DNA from: Halorubrum sp. CSM-61
GTDB taxonomy: Archaea > Halobacteriota > Halobacteria > Halobacteriales > Haloferacaceae
Direction: 5' to 3'
DNA length: 64,000 bases
Assembly: GCF_003781945.1 (NCBI RefSeq)
Contig: NZ_RJJW01000004.1
Location: 90,824-154,823, forward strand
Part shown: piece by piece, positions 7,580-15,058 of the stretch
How the letters are laid out: every line of letters begins with the position of its first letter
How positions within the stretch are numbered: position 1 is the first letter of the stretch
Position numbers and translations under genes: made by a program
The notes under the pieces: model-generated
What the model was told of the DNA's origin: nothing
What the model saw: only the letters and a program-made list of their open reading frames with translations
The model's database searches: none

Positions 7580-9526
7580 ATGAACGAGCATTACATGACT
7601 GAAATGGGTGGCTACAGAGACCGAGTTGCACAGGTCGACCTCGGGGACGGGGCGGTCGACTACCGGGGGATCGACGAGGAGGACGCGGAGAAGTACATCG
7701 GCGCGCGGGGGCTCGGCGTGAAGTACGTCTTCGACGCCGGCCCGGACGTCGACCCGCTGGGGCCGGACAACCGCCTCGCGTTCATGACCGGCCCCCTCAC
7801 GGGGACCCAGACGGTGATGAGCGGTCGGATCGCCTTGGTGACGAAGTCCCCGCTGACGGGGACGGTCACCGACTCGCACCACGGCGGCTGGTCCGGCGCG
7901 CGGCTCAAGTGGGCCGGGCTCGACGGCCTCCTGCTGGACGGCGCGAGCGACGAGCCCGTTTACCTCTTCGTCGAGGACGGCGACGTCGAGGTACGCGACG
8001 CCTCCCACCTCTGGGGACAGGGCGTCCGCGACACGATCGACCAACTCGGCGAGGAAGTCGACGGGAAGGTCGGTCGGAACGTCTCCGTGATGGCGATCGG
8101 CCAGGGCGGCGAGAACGAGGTGCGCTACGGCTGCGTCATCAACGAGGACGACCGCGCCTCGGGCCGCGGCGGCACGGGCGCCGTGATGGGCTCGAAGAAC
8201 GTGAAGGCCGTCGTCGTGAAGAGCGGCACCGACATGCCGAAGCCGGCCGACCCCGAGACGTTCCAGGAGGGGTACCAGCAGGCGATGGAGGTCATCCGGG
8301 AGTCCGACGTGACCGCGCCCAACGAGGGCGGGCTCTCGATGTACGGCACCAACGTCCTGATGAACGCGACGGAGGAGATGGACGGCCTCCCGTCGAAGAA
8401 CGCGAAGTACACCTCGACCGAGGCGTACAACGAGGCGGAGGGCGTCGACATCGAGGCGGAGCGCGTCTCCGGCGAGAACGTCCGCGAGAACATCCTCGTG
8501 GACGAGCCGACGTGTCACTCCTGTCCGGTGGCGTGCAAGAAGGAAGTCGACGTCGACGTCACCCACAAGGGCCAGGACATGAACGTCCGCACGGAGTCGT
8601 ACGAGTACGAGTCCGCGTGGGCGCTCGGCCCGAACTCGGGCCACTCCGACCGCGACGAGATCGCCCTCATGTTGGAGCGGTGTAACGACCTCGGCATCGA
8701 CACCATCGAGGCCGGCAACATGATGGCGATGGCGATGGAGATGAGCGAGGAGGGGAAACTCGACGGCGTCGGTCACCTCGACTGGGGCGACTCCGAGACG
8801 ATGATCGATCTCCTCGACGAGATCGGGCATCGCTCCTCGGACCTGGGCGACCTCCTCGCGGAGGGCCCCGAGCGCGTCGCCGACGCGAAGGACGCCCACG
8901 GCAACAAGCTCTCCGTGAAGGGCCAGACGATGGCCGCCTACGACCCGCGCTGCATGAAGGGCATGGGGATCGCCTACGCGACCTCCAACCGCGGCGCCTG
9001 CCACCTGCGCGGCTACACCCCGGCCGCCGAGATCCTCGGCATCCCGGAGAAGGTCGATCCGTACGAGTGGGAGGGCAAGGGCGAACTCACCGCCACCTTC
9101 CAGGACTTACACGCCGTCTCCGACTCCTTCGACATCTGCAAGTTCAGCGCGTTCGCGGAGGGGATCGAGGAGTACGTGCTCCAGTACAACGGCATGACCG
9201 GCCGCGACGTCACCGAGGACGAGCTGTTCGAGGCCGGCGAGCGCGTGTACAACCTCGAACGGTACTTCAACAACCTCGCCGGCTTCGACGGCGCGGACGA
9301 CACCCTGCCGAACCGCTTCGTCGAGGGGCACCCGGACGCCATCCCCGGCACGGGCGCCAGCGAGGGCGAACTGGTCGAACTCGACGAAATGAAGGCCGAG
9401 TACTACGAGACCCGCGACTGGATCGACGGCGTCGTCCCCGACGAGAAGCTCGACGCGCTCGGGATCGACGTCGGCCCCGGCACCGGCGTCTCCGCCGGCG
9501 ACTCCGCGGCGCCCGCCGACGACTGA
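7580..9526 (+). CDS. aor: Aldehyde ferredoxin oxidoreductase (tungsten enzyme, AOR family)
   Basis: 648 residues, the normal length for AOR-family tungstopterin enzymes that oxidise aldehydes to acids with ferredoxin. The N-terminal beta domain has GARGLGVKYVFD and HHGGWSGARLKWAG (tungstopterin binding). The iron-sulphur motif CHSCPVACKK (about residues 313-322) and a later DICKF cysteine (about 521) supply the four cluster ligands; SNRGACHLRGY (about 472) is also typical. Relatives usually begin MTEMGGYRDRVA, which here corresponds to the second ATG at 7595, so the true start may be 15 nt downstream. A TATA-like TTATATAT lies at 7488-7495. Confidence 0.9.
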   Translation: MNEHYMTEMGGYRDRVAQVDLGDGAVDYRGIDEEDAEKYIGARGLGVKYVFDAGPDVDPLGPDNRLAFMTGPLTGTQTVMSGRIALVTKSPLTGTVTDSHHGGWSGARLKWAGLDGLLLDGASDEPVYLFVEDGDVEVRDASHLWGQGVRDTIDQLGEEVDGKVGRNVSVMAIGQGGENEVRYGCVINEDDRASGRGGTGAVMGSKNVKAVVVKSGTDMPKPADPETFQEGYQQAMEVIRESDVTAPNEGGLSMYGTNVLMNATEEMDGLPSKNAKYTSTEAYNEAEGVDIEAERVSGENVRENILVDEPTCHSCPVACKKEVDVDVTHKGQDMNVRTESYEYESAWALGPNSGHSDRDEIALMLERCNDLGIDTIEAGNMMAMAMEMSEEGKLDGVGHLDWGDSETMIDLLDEIGHRSSDLGDLLAEGPERVADAKDAHGNKLSVKGQTMAAYDPRCMKGMGIAYATSNRGACHLRGYTPAAEILGIPEKVDPYEWEGKGELTATFQDLHAVSDSFDICKFSAFAEGIEEYVLQYNGMTGRDVTEDELFEAGERVYNLERYFNNLAGFDGADDTLPNRFVEGHPDAIPGTGASEGELVELDEMKAEYYETRDWIDGVVPDEKLDALGIDVGPGTGVSAGDSAAPADD

Positions 9527-9565
9527 TCGCGGTCGCGTCTCGACGGCCGCGCCGGTTCGCGTTCA

Positions 9566-9574
9566 TTTTTAAGT
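9566..9574 (+). promoter_or_regulatory. TATA box for a leaderless small membrane protein gene
   Basis: TTTTTAAGT lies 24-32 nt before the ATG at 9598, the spacing expected when transcription starts at the start codon. Confidence 0.5.
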
Positions 9575-9597
9575 GATTCGCGCCGGTAGCGCCGCGT

Positions 9598-9924
9598 ATG
9601 GCGCACGACCCGCTCTCGCCCTCCGAGGCCCTCCTGACGCCGATCGGGGCGGTGCTCACCGCCGTCTCCTTGTTCGTGCTCTTGTACTCGGTCGTTATCG
9701 TCGCACAGGTCCTCCTCGGCCTTCTGATCGGCGTCGCGCTGCCGATCGGCCTGTACCTCAGCTACCGGACCCTCTCCGTCCTCGACTCGATCGCCGACGC
9801 CGCTCAGCGGTTCGCCGATATCCGCGAGCGCGAGGCCGACGAGGCGTCCCGGTTCGGCTCCCCAACGGAGCGCGACTCCTCGGCGTCGCAGTCGTCGGAC
9901 CGAATCACCGAGCGCGAGCGGTAG
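9598..9924 (+). CDS. Hypothetical two-helix membrane protein
   Basis: 108 residues with two hydrophobic segments (about 17-37 and 40-58, VVIVAQVLLGLLIGVALPIG) followed by a charged, serine-rich cytoplasmic tail. No family is recognised with confidence. It resembles the many small haloarchaeal membrane proteins of unknown role. It stands alone between the AOR gene and repeat element A. Confidence 0.65.
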   Translation: MAHDPLSPSEALLTPIGAVLTAVSLFVLLYSVVIVAQVLLGLLIGVALPIGLYLSYRTLSVLDSIADAAQRFADIREREADEASRFGSPTERDSSASQSSDRITERER

Positions 9925-9957
9925 ACGGGGATCTCACCACGTTCGGTCCTGCTGAAC

Positions 9958-10404
9958 TACGGCGGGAGTGCGTATGTCAGTGTGGTTGATCGGTCGTTTA
10001 TACGTGATCGAGCGGTGTTGCTGGCGGCTGTTTATAAGGGTACGACGGTGCTGCGGGAAAAGCGTTCAAAGCCCCAGCCGCTGTGGACGGCGCACGCTCG
10101 CTGCGCGTCTCACTCGGTCGCTCACGGTGTTCTCTCCCTCGTTGCGGTGCTTGAGTCGCCTGCGCCGCCCACAGCGGCTGCCCCTTTGAGTCCCACCCGC
10201 CCGCAACCGCACCGCAGCCTCACGCCTCCCCAGCCTCGTCGCTGGCGGCGGCAGCCGCCAGCGACTCCCTCGCGCGTGCACCTCGCGCCCTGCGGGCGCT
10301 CGGCGGCACGCGCCACCGCACTCGTCATTTATAAGCGATCGTCGCCGTCCACACAGCCGTTTAAATACCGAACTACCGCCGCCGATCTGCTTTATCCACT
10401 CCCG
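9958..10404 (+). repeat. Structured dispersed element, copy A
   Basis: No gene is seen in this 0.5-kb stretch, but it shares ordered blocks with elements B and C. Blocks in order: a GTTTATA box (9996-10002) with GTGATCGAG, a second TTTATAAG (10031-10038), GCCCCAGCCG (10071-10080), GCGGTGCTT..GTCGCC, CGGCTGCCCCTTTGAGTCCC (10175-10194), CCTCCCCAGCCTCG, CTCCCTCGCG, CGCCACCGCA, TTTATAAGCGATCGTCGCC (10329 on) and a terminal CACTCCCG. Three hairpins are visible. Stem 1 pairs 10077-10094 with 10161-10178 (17 of 18 bp). Stem 2 pairs 10238-10248 with 10255-10265 (11 of 11). Stem 3 pairs 10272-10279 with 10306-10313 (8 of 8) around an inner 6-bp hairpin at 10285-10299. It sits between the 3' ends of convergent genes. 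Confidence 0.8.
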
Positions 10405-10443
10405 AAGCCGGTCGTCGCTGCGGACTGCAACGGGGTTCTCTCC

Positions 10444-11490
10444 CTAGAACTCGAAGCCGACGGCGTCGCGGTCGGGTCGGAGCGGGCTCATCGGGTACGG
10501 CGGCGACGCCTCGGGGTCGTTGAACGGCCGGGGAGCCACGTCGTTCGGCCCATCCGGGTAGAACAGGGCGGCGAGCGTCTGGACCGCGGTCCGGCCGCTC
10601 GCGAGCTCGAACTGGCCGCCGCCGTACAGCTCGATCCCCTCCTCCCGACAGTACGCGATCGTCTCGAACAGCGACTGGAGCGTGCCGAACCGGGAGGGTT
10701 TGATATTGCACCACCCCGGCTCGACCGGGAGCGACTCGAGGCTCTCGACGCCGTCGATCGGGTAGTCGAAGGAGAGCCGGTCGGCCTGCGGCTCGACGAG
10801 CGGGCGCGTCTCGGGCGTGAGCGCGGCGTCCTCGACGATCGCGGCCGGGAACGCCGCGAACACGTCGCGGTACAGTTCGGGGTCGGCCTCGCTGTCGACG
10901 TCGGTGCCCTCGTACCAGCCCTTCAGATCGAGGATCCGCACGGCGTCGGTCTCTCTGAGCGTCTCGAACGCTTCGTCGGGCCAGTCGGGCGTCGGGTCGA
11001 GCTTGAACTCCAGGTCGTCGTCGAGCGCGAGCAGCTCCTCGACGCGGTCGGTGGTCGGCGGCTCTCCCAGCCGCGTCGAGACGACGAACCGGACCGGCTC
11101 GGGCTCGCGACCGAGGAACTCGCCGAGCGACTCCTCGCGCTGCCGGAGCGCCAGATCGAGCGCGGCGCTCTCGACCGCCCACCGGCGGTAGTTGCGGAAG
11201 TACTCCTGTGCGGGCGGCTTGTGGGCGAACAGGTCGATCTCGTCGAGGCGGGCCGACAGCCCGTCTATCGTCCACTCGCCCTCGACGTCGATCGGATCGG
11301 TCCCGACGAGCGCGTCGTGGTCCTCGGTCTCGTAGGTCACGTCCTCGCCGCGCCCGACCACGCCGTCACCGGCGAGGCGAAACTCGGTGGTCGTCCGCTC
11401 GAATCCGCTCGTCGTTTTCCCTGTGTACCGGCGGCGCTCTACCGACTCGATCGTCACCGACAGGTCCGCGATCTCCTCGTACGCGCTCAT
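10444..11490 (-). CDS. Enolase-superfamily (mandelate racemase/OSBS-like) protein
   Basis: 348 residues. The N-terminal capping domain (about 1-110) and the C-terminal barrel follow the muconate-cycloisomerase/o-succinylbenzoate synthase plan. Candidate active-site positions are FKLDPT (K about 175), ILDLKG (D about 205), IVEDAAL (E about 233) and NIKPSR (K about 277), in the order K-D-E-K expected for the superfamily. The C-terminus GGGQFELASGR is also typical. The reaction is not deducible: menaquinone synthesis (MenC) is possible, but no men genes are nearby. Haloarchaeal relatives are usually annotated only as enolase-like. Confidence 0.75.
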   Translation of the reverse strand: MSAYEEIADLSVTIESVERRRYTGKTTSGFERTTTEFRLAGDGVVGRGEDVTYETEDHDALVGTDPIDVEGEWTIDGLSARLDEIDLFAHKPPAQEYFRNYRRWAVESAALDLALRQREESLGEFLGREPEPVRFVVSTRLGEPPTTDRVEELLALDDDLEFKLDPTPDWPDEAFETLRETDAVRILDLKGWYEGTDVDSEADPELYRDVFAAFPAAIVEDAALTPETRPLVEPQADRLSFDYPIDGVESLESLPVEPGWCNIKPSRFGTLQSLFETIAYCREEGIELYGGGQFELASGRTAVQTLAALFYPDGPNDVAPRPFNDPEASPPYPMSPLRPDRDAVGFEF

Positions 11491-11566
11491 GGCGTACCCG
11501 ACGGTCCGCGGGAACTTAAACGGGGGACGCCGCCGAACGGGTCGCGATTCGGGCGTCGTCGCAGAG

Positions 11567-12277
11567 TCAGGCGCCGCCGCCGGCGCGGATCCGGGTCCGG
11601 AGCGTGGCGACCCGCGTCGCGAGCGCCCAGAACAGCGGGATCACGGTGAGCGCGACGGCGCCGGCGGCCGCGACCTGCAGCACGGTCGTGGTGAACCACG
11701 GTTCGGCGTCGGGGTAGGGGATCGACGTGTGGGTCACCCCGCCGGTCACGGGGACGAAATAGTCCATCAGCAGGTCGACCGTGTACCACGCGGTCGCGAC
11801 CGCGACCGCCTTCACCGGGAAGTCGGTGATCCGGTGGAGCACGAACGCCTGCACGACCATCCCGAGGTGGCTCACGAACAGGAACGCGTACATCGCGGGC
11901 CCGGAGTTCGCGAGGAACGCCGGGTAGAAGACGACGAGCACGTACGGGGTCCAGAGCCCCAGCTTGACGTTCCCGAAGAATGCGAGCGTCGCGAGCGTGT
12001 CGCTCGACCGGCCGAGCGCCCACGCCGCGAGCGCGAGCGCGATCAGTAGCGTCGCGCCGGGGCTGTCGGGGATGAAGGGCCACGTCTCCATCGGTAGCTC
12101 GCGGAACTGGAACCGGTAGTACCAGAAACCGAACGCGGTGCCGAGGAGGTTGATAGCGACGATGGCCCAGACGAACCGGAAGGCGACGTCCTCCAGCGCC
12201 TCCGGGAGCGGGGCGAGCCACCGCGGCAGCGACTCGCGGTCCGGAGGATCGCGGCCAAGCGCGCCGACGATGTCCAT
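11567..12277 (-). CDS. DUF1405 family membrane protein
   Basis: 236 residues from the ATG at 12275-12277; the longer open frame upstream is arginine-rich shadow sequence. Six or so hydrophobic segments match the DUF1405 (YpjA-like) family: WAIVAINLLGTAFGFWYY at the first helix, then NVKLGLWTPYVLVVFYP and HLGMVVQAFVLHRITDF in the middle. The function of the family is unknown. It is divergent from fxsA, with about 150 bp between the starts for the two promoters. Confidence 0.75.
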   Translation of the reverse strand: MDIVGALGRDPPDRESLPRWLAPLPEALEDVAFRFVWAIVAINLLGTAFGFWYYRFQFRELPMETWPFIPDSPGATLLIALALAAWALGRSSDTLATLAFFGNVKLGLWTPYVLVVFYPAFLANSGPAMYAFLFVSHLGMVVQAFVLHRITDFPVKAVAVATAWYTVDLLMDYFVPVTGGVTHTSIPYPDAEPWFTTTVLQVAAAGAVALTVIPLFWALATRVATLRTRIRAGGGA

Positions 12278-12431
12278 ACGGTCGGCTCGGCCCGGCCGGT
12301 CAAAGCGGTGGCGGTCGCGGAACGGCGGGCCGGACGACCGCGGACTGGCGAGATTGACGACCGCGGCGCGGACGGCGGAACCGACGCCCCGGACGAAAAG
12401 GGCTATGGGTCCCCGGCGGGAAGGCGACGGT

Positions 12432-13118
12432 ATGCGCCCGCGAACGCTGTTCGCGCTGCTCCTCGTCGTCCCCCTCGTGGACGCGCTGTTCCTGATCGTC
12501 GTCGCGACGCGACTCGGGTGGCCCGTCACGGTCGCGCTCGTCGTGTTGACGGCGATCCTCGGGATGCTCCTCCTCCGCGCCGAGGGGCGCGCGACGCTCG
12601 CTCGGGTCCAGCGCAAGCTGGCCCGCGGCCAGCCCCCGACCGACGAACTGCTCGACGGTGGCCTCCTGATCGCCGCCGGCGCGTTCCTGCTCACGCCGGG
12701 GCTCGTCACCGACGCGATCGGGTTCCTGCTCGCGCTCCCCCTCTCGCGGGTCCCGATCCGCATGGCCCTCAAGAAGTACGTCGTGATCCCGTACCTCGAC
12801 AGCGAGACCGGCGGATTCACCACCGGCAACGTCTACATCGGCGGGTTCCCCGGCGGCGACGGGGACGGCGCCGGAACCGGATTCACGATGGGCGGGTCGT
12901 TCGGCGGCGGGAGCTTCGGGAACGGCGACTTCGAGGACGGCACTGGCTTCGACGCGGGAGACGCCGACGGCACCGACGAGTTCGACGGCCAGCGCTCCAC
13001 CGCCGACAGGGCCGGCGACGCCGCCGACGGCGACCGCTTCGACGACCCGGACCACGCGGACGACGTCGTCGACGTGGACTTCACGGTCGAAGACGAGGAG
13101 CCGGACCGGACCGACTGA
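12432..13118 (+). CDS. fxsA: FxsA family membrane protein
   Basis: 228 residues. The FxsA domain occupies residues 1-125: DALFLIVVATRLGWPVTVAL, an RAEGRATLARVQRKLARGQ cytoplasmic loop, and a helix pair ending GFLLALPLSRVPIR. The remaining 100 residues are glycine- and then aspartate-rich and probably disordered. FxsA in E. coli suppresses F-exclusion of phage T7; its normal role is unclear. The ATG at 12432 was chosen because the family starts directly with the first helix. Confidence 0.8.
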   Translation: MRPRTLFALLLVVPLVDALFLIVVATRLGWPVTVALVVLTAILGMLLLRAEGRATLARVQRKLARGQPPTDELLDGGLLIAAGAFLLTPGLVTDAIGFLLALPLSRVPIRMALKKYVVIPYLDSETGGFTTGNVYIGGFPGGDGDGAGTGFTMGGSFGGGSFGNGDFEDGTGFDAGDADGTDEFDGQRSTADRAGDAADGDRFDDPDHADDVVDVDFTVEDEEPDRTD

Positions 13119-13224
13119 CGGGCCCTTTTCGACGACCCGTTCGAGACGCGCTTTCCCCTCCGCGTGAGGTGGTTCTGACTCGATCCGAAATCGGCTGACT
13201 GCGGGCGATTCGCGAAAGGAAACC

Positions 13225-13232
13225 CTTAAAAT
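13225..13232 (+). promoter_or_regulatory. TATA box of the tRNA-Ile gene
   Basis: CTTAAAAT lies 33-40 nt upstream of the first tRNA nucleotide, preceded by purine-rich GAAAGGAAAC, which resembles a BRE. Confidence 0.5.
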
Positions 13233-13264
13233 CCTACCAGCGCAACGAACGAATGCGCTCACCT

Positions 13265-13338
13265 GGGCCAATAGCTCAGTCAGGTTGAGCGCTCGGCTGA
13301 TAACCGGGAGGTCCACGGTTCAAATCCGTGTTGGCCCA
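13265..13338 (+). tRNA. tRNA-Ile (anticodon GAT)
   Basis: A complete cloverleaf can be drawn. The acceptor stem is GGGCCAA/TTGGCCC with discriminator A. The D arm is GCTC..GAGC. The anticodon stem CTCGG/CCGGG holds the loop CTGATAA, with anticodon GAT. The T arm is CACGG/CCGTG with TTCAAAT. No CCA is encoded after the discriminator base; it is added after transcription. The gene marks the left edge of the accessory island, a common integration target, although no repeated 3' end (att copy) was found downstream. Confidence 0.97.
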
Positions 13339-13411
13339 CCTACTGCGCGCACGGTCTCTGGCCGTGCGGGATTGGTGGGCTGGGACTCCCCAGCCACCCA
13401 ATTTCGGTATT

Positions 13412-13672
13412 CTAACACTCCTGAGACGAGAGTCCAAAATCGCAACCCGAACGGTTCCCTAAGCGCACCGCCACGCTATCCCCCGGTGCGTAGAGCCGGA
13501 GGTGTCGGTGCGTGAGCGTCGACACGCCCTCGACGCCCGGTGCGTCGATCGGCTCGTTTCCTGGCCCCGCCTCGACGACGGTATCGCTCCGGAGCCGGTC
13601 ACCCACTGCGCGGGCGTCCAGTACGTCCTCAAGGACCCGGATCGCCGTAAGACCGTGTACGCGGCGACTCAT
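13412..13672 (-). CDS. Possible small hypothetical protein
   Basis: A minus-strand frame of about 86 codons from an ATG at 13670-13672 has haloarchaeal-like codon use and composition (acidic, few rare codons; for example RVLEDVLDARAVGD). No family is recognised. The surrounding 530 bp between the tRNA and the antitoxin gene hold no other convincing gene and look like eroded island sequence. It could equally be a remnant. Confidence 0.35.
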   Translation of the reverse strand: MSRRVHGLTAIRVLEDVLDARAVGDRLRSDTVVEAGPGNEPIDAPGVEGVSTLTHRHLRLYAPGDSVAVRLGNRSGCDFGLSSQEC

Positions 13673-13820
13673 CAGACGTGGTGCGACGAGGTTCACCGAT
13701 GCTCGTCGATCCACCCACACCGCGCGTGGAAGTCGTCGGCTTCCGGACAGCCCTCATCAGGTGTCTCGCGGACACGGACGACCCGGTGAACGCGAAAGGG
13801 AGGTTCACGGCTCCGAAGCG

Positions 13821-13846
13821 TAGTGTGATGACACACTATATTTATT
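13821..13846 (+). promoter_or_regulatory. Palindromic operator overlapping the TATA box of the AbrB/PIN pair
   Basis: TAGTGTG (13821-13827), spacer ATGA, CACACTA (13832-13838) form a perfect 7-bp inverted repeat. Its right arm merges with TATATTTATT (13837-13846), which lies 25-34 nt before the ATG at 13871. The position fits autorepression by the AbrB-type antitoxin encoded next. Confidence 0.6.
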
Positions 13847-13870
13847 GGCGGTGTCCCCGTACTCCAGTGT

Positions 13871-14122
13871 ATGAGCACCGAGAGCGTTGATTCCGAGAGT
13901 AAGGTCTCGGGAAACCAGGCGAACATCCCCGCCCACATCCGCCGAGAGCTGGAGATCGACGACGGCGACAAGCTCCGCTGGCAGATCGAGGACGACGGCA
14001 CGCTCCGCGTGCGGGTCGTCCAACAGCGCAGCGGGACGTTCAGCGACTTCGACGGATACGACGGCGACCGGGAGACCGACGCCGAGAGCGAACACGACGC
14101 CTGGGGCGTCGACACCGAGTAG
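13871..14122 (+). CDS. AbrB/SpoVT-type antitoxin
   Basis: 83 residues. Residues 10-55 form a swapped-hairpin AbrB domain: NQANIPAHIRRELEIDDGDK followed by LRWQIEDDGTLRVRV, typical of VapB/MazE-like antitoxins. The acidic C-terminus (residues 55-83) would wrap the toxin. The stop codon overlaps the GTG start of the PIN-domain toxin (TAGTG), as expected for a two-gene toxin-antitoxin operon. A palindrome over the promoter suggests autoregulation. Confidence 0.85.
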   Translation: MSTESVDSESKVSGNQANIPAHIRRELEIDDGDKLRWQIEDDGTLRVRVVQQRSGTFSDFDGYDGDRETDAESEHDAWGVDTE

Positions 14123-14556
14123 TGCCCCGTGCGCTCGTCGACACGACGGTTCTCTTCGCGGCGGCGTACCGCCGCGACAGCGCGCACGACGACGCGCTCC
14201 CGATCCTCAGCGGGATCGACACCGCCGACCTCCCGGAAGCGGTGATTCTCGAGTACGCGCTCGCCGAAACGCTCAACGGCTTGACGACGCACGCGGGCCA
14301 CGACGCCGCCGTCGACTTCCTCGACCGAGTGGAGGAGAACACGCGATTCCACGTCGAATCGTTGACGGCGGACGCGTTCGCGACGGCGAAGGGCCTCTTC
14401 CGGCAACACGAGCGGTTCTCGTTCGTCGACGCCTGTATCGTCGCGTACATGCAGATGGAGGGACTCGGCTATCTCTACGCGTTCGACGACGACTTCGACG
14501 CCGCCGATGACGTCTACCGCCTCGACGTCGCAACCAACCCGTATCAACCGGAGTGA
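14122..14556 (+). CDS. VapC-like PIN-domain toxin
   Basis: 144 residues, GTG start overlapping the antitoxin stop. PIN-domain acidic residues are visible: LVDTTVLFAA (D at about residue 7), ILEYALAETLNG (E about 43-48), FVDACIVAYMQ (D about 104) and FDDDFD (about 123). PIN toxins are Mg-dependent ribonucleases that cut tRNA or rRNA when the antitoxin is lost. Length and gene order match VapBC modules. As the first complete module after the tRNA it may help keep the island. Confidence 0.85.
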   Translation: MPRALVDTTVLFAAAYRRDSAHDDALPILSGIDTADLPEAVILEYALAETLNGLTTHAGHDAAVDFLDRVEENTRFHVESLTADAFATAKGLFRQHERFSFVDACIVAYMQMEGLGYLYAFDDDFDAADDVYRLDVATNPYQPE

Positions 14557-14623
14557 TCGAGGCGCGGTCCGTGTTCTGTGAGTCTCCTTCACACCCCGGA
14601 CGAGTGGTCTACGGTGTCGACCA

Positions 14624-14699
14624 TCCGGAACACCGTTCGGAACGCGCCTAATTCGGAGACGATACCGGAATCCCGACCGTCCGGAACCGTTCGGAACCC
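14624..14699. repeat. Repeated CCGGAAC/CGTTCGGAAC motifs
   Basis: Two closely similar blocks occur about 55 bp apart: CCGGAACACCGTTCGGAAC near 14625-14643 and CCGGAACCGTTCGGAAC near 14681-14697, with another CCGGAA at 14666. They lie in the 184-bp gap between the PIN toxin and the next gene. The arrangement resembles paired regulator half-sites, but no regulator can be named. Confidence 0.45.
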
Positions 14700-14740
14700 T
14701 CCGGGTCAGGCTAAACCGCAGTCGACGACCAGCCCTCGGT

Positions 14741-15058
14741 ATGGCCTCGAAGCAACCGGTCCACGGCAGTAGCGCACAGACGAAGGAGTTCGATATCGAC
14801 CTCGTCGACGAGAGGATTCGCGGTCGCAGTCCGGATCACGCCCGCGCCGTCGTCAGCCTCGACGCGAACGGGACGCTCCGCGTCGAGATCGAGGCGGCGA
14901 ACCAGTACGACTGGCAGCTCGACGTGCGGATCGTCGCCGGTTCGATCGAGATCGTCCGCACCTTCTGCGAGGGCGACACCGTCCACGACGTCGACGTGCC
15001 GGCCTGGGTCGAGCGCGTCGCCCGCGTCGTCGGCGAGCGCCTGGAAGGGGATCGGTGA
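14741..15058 (+). CDS. Hypothetical protein upstream of the Dam-type methylase
   Basis: 105 residues, predicted mostly beta-strand (ARAVVSLDANGTLRVEIEA) with a helical end VERVARVVGERLEGD. No family is recognised. Its stop codon overlaps the methylase start (TGATG), so the two were co-transcribed. Such small proteins beside solitary methylases are common in haloarchaeal proviruses. Confidence 0.6.
   Translation: MASKQPVHGSSAQTKEFDIDLVDERIRGRSPDHARAVVSLDANGTLRVEIEAANQYDWQLDVRIVAGSIEIVRTFCEGDTVHDVDVPAWVERVARVVGERLEGDR

Noticed and set aside
9958-10404. RNase P RNA or SRP RNA
   Set aside because: Neither the archaeal RNase P core nor the SRP helix-8 motif is present, and three copies are not expected for these genes.
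10066-10440. Short arginine-rich ORFs inside element A
   Set aside because: They are not conserved in copies B and C, which keep structure but not reading frame.
13265-13338. A second tRNA-Ile 3' end as an att site
   Set aside because: The 3' acceptor sequence TTGGCCCACC was looked for to the right, up to about 22 kb, and not found by eye.
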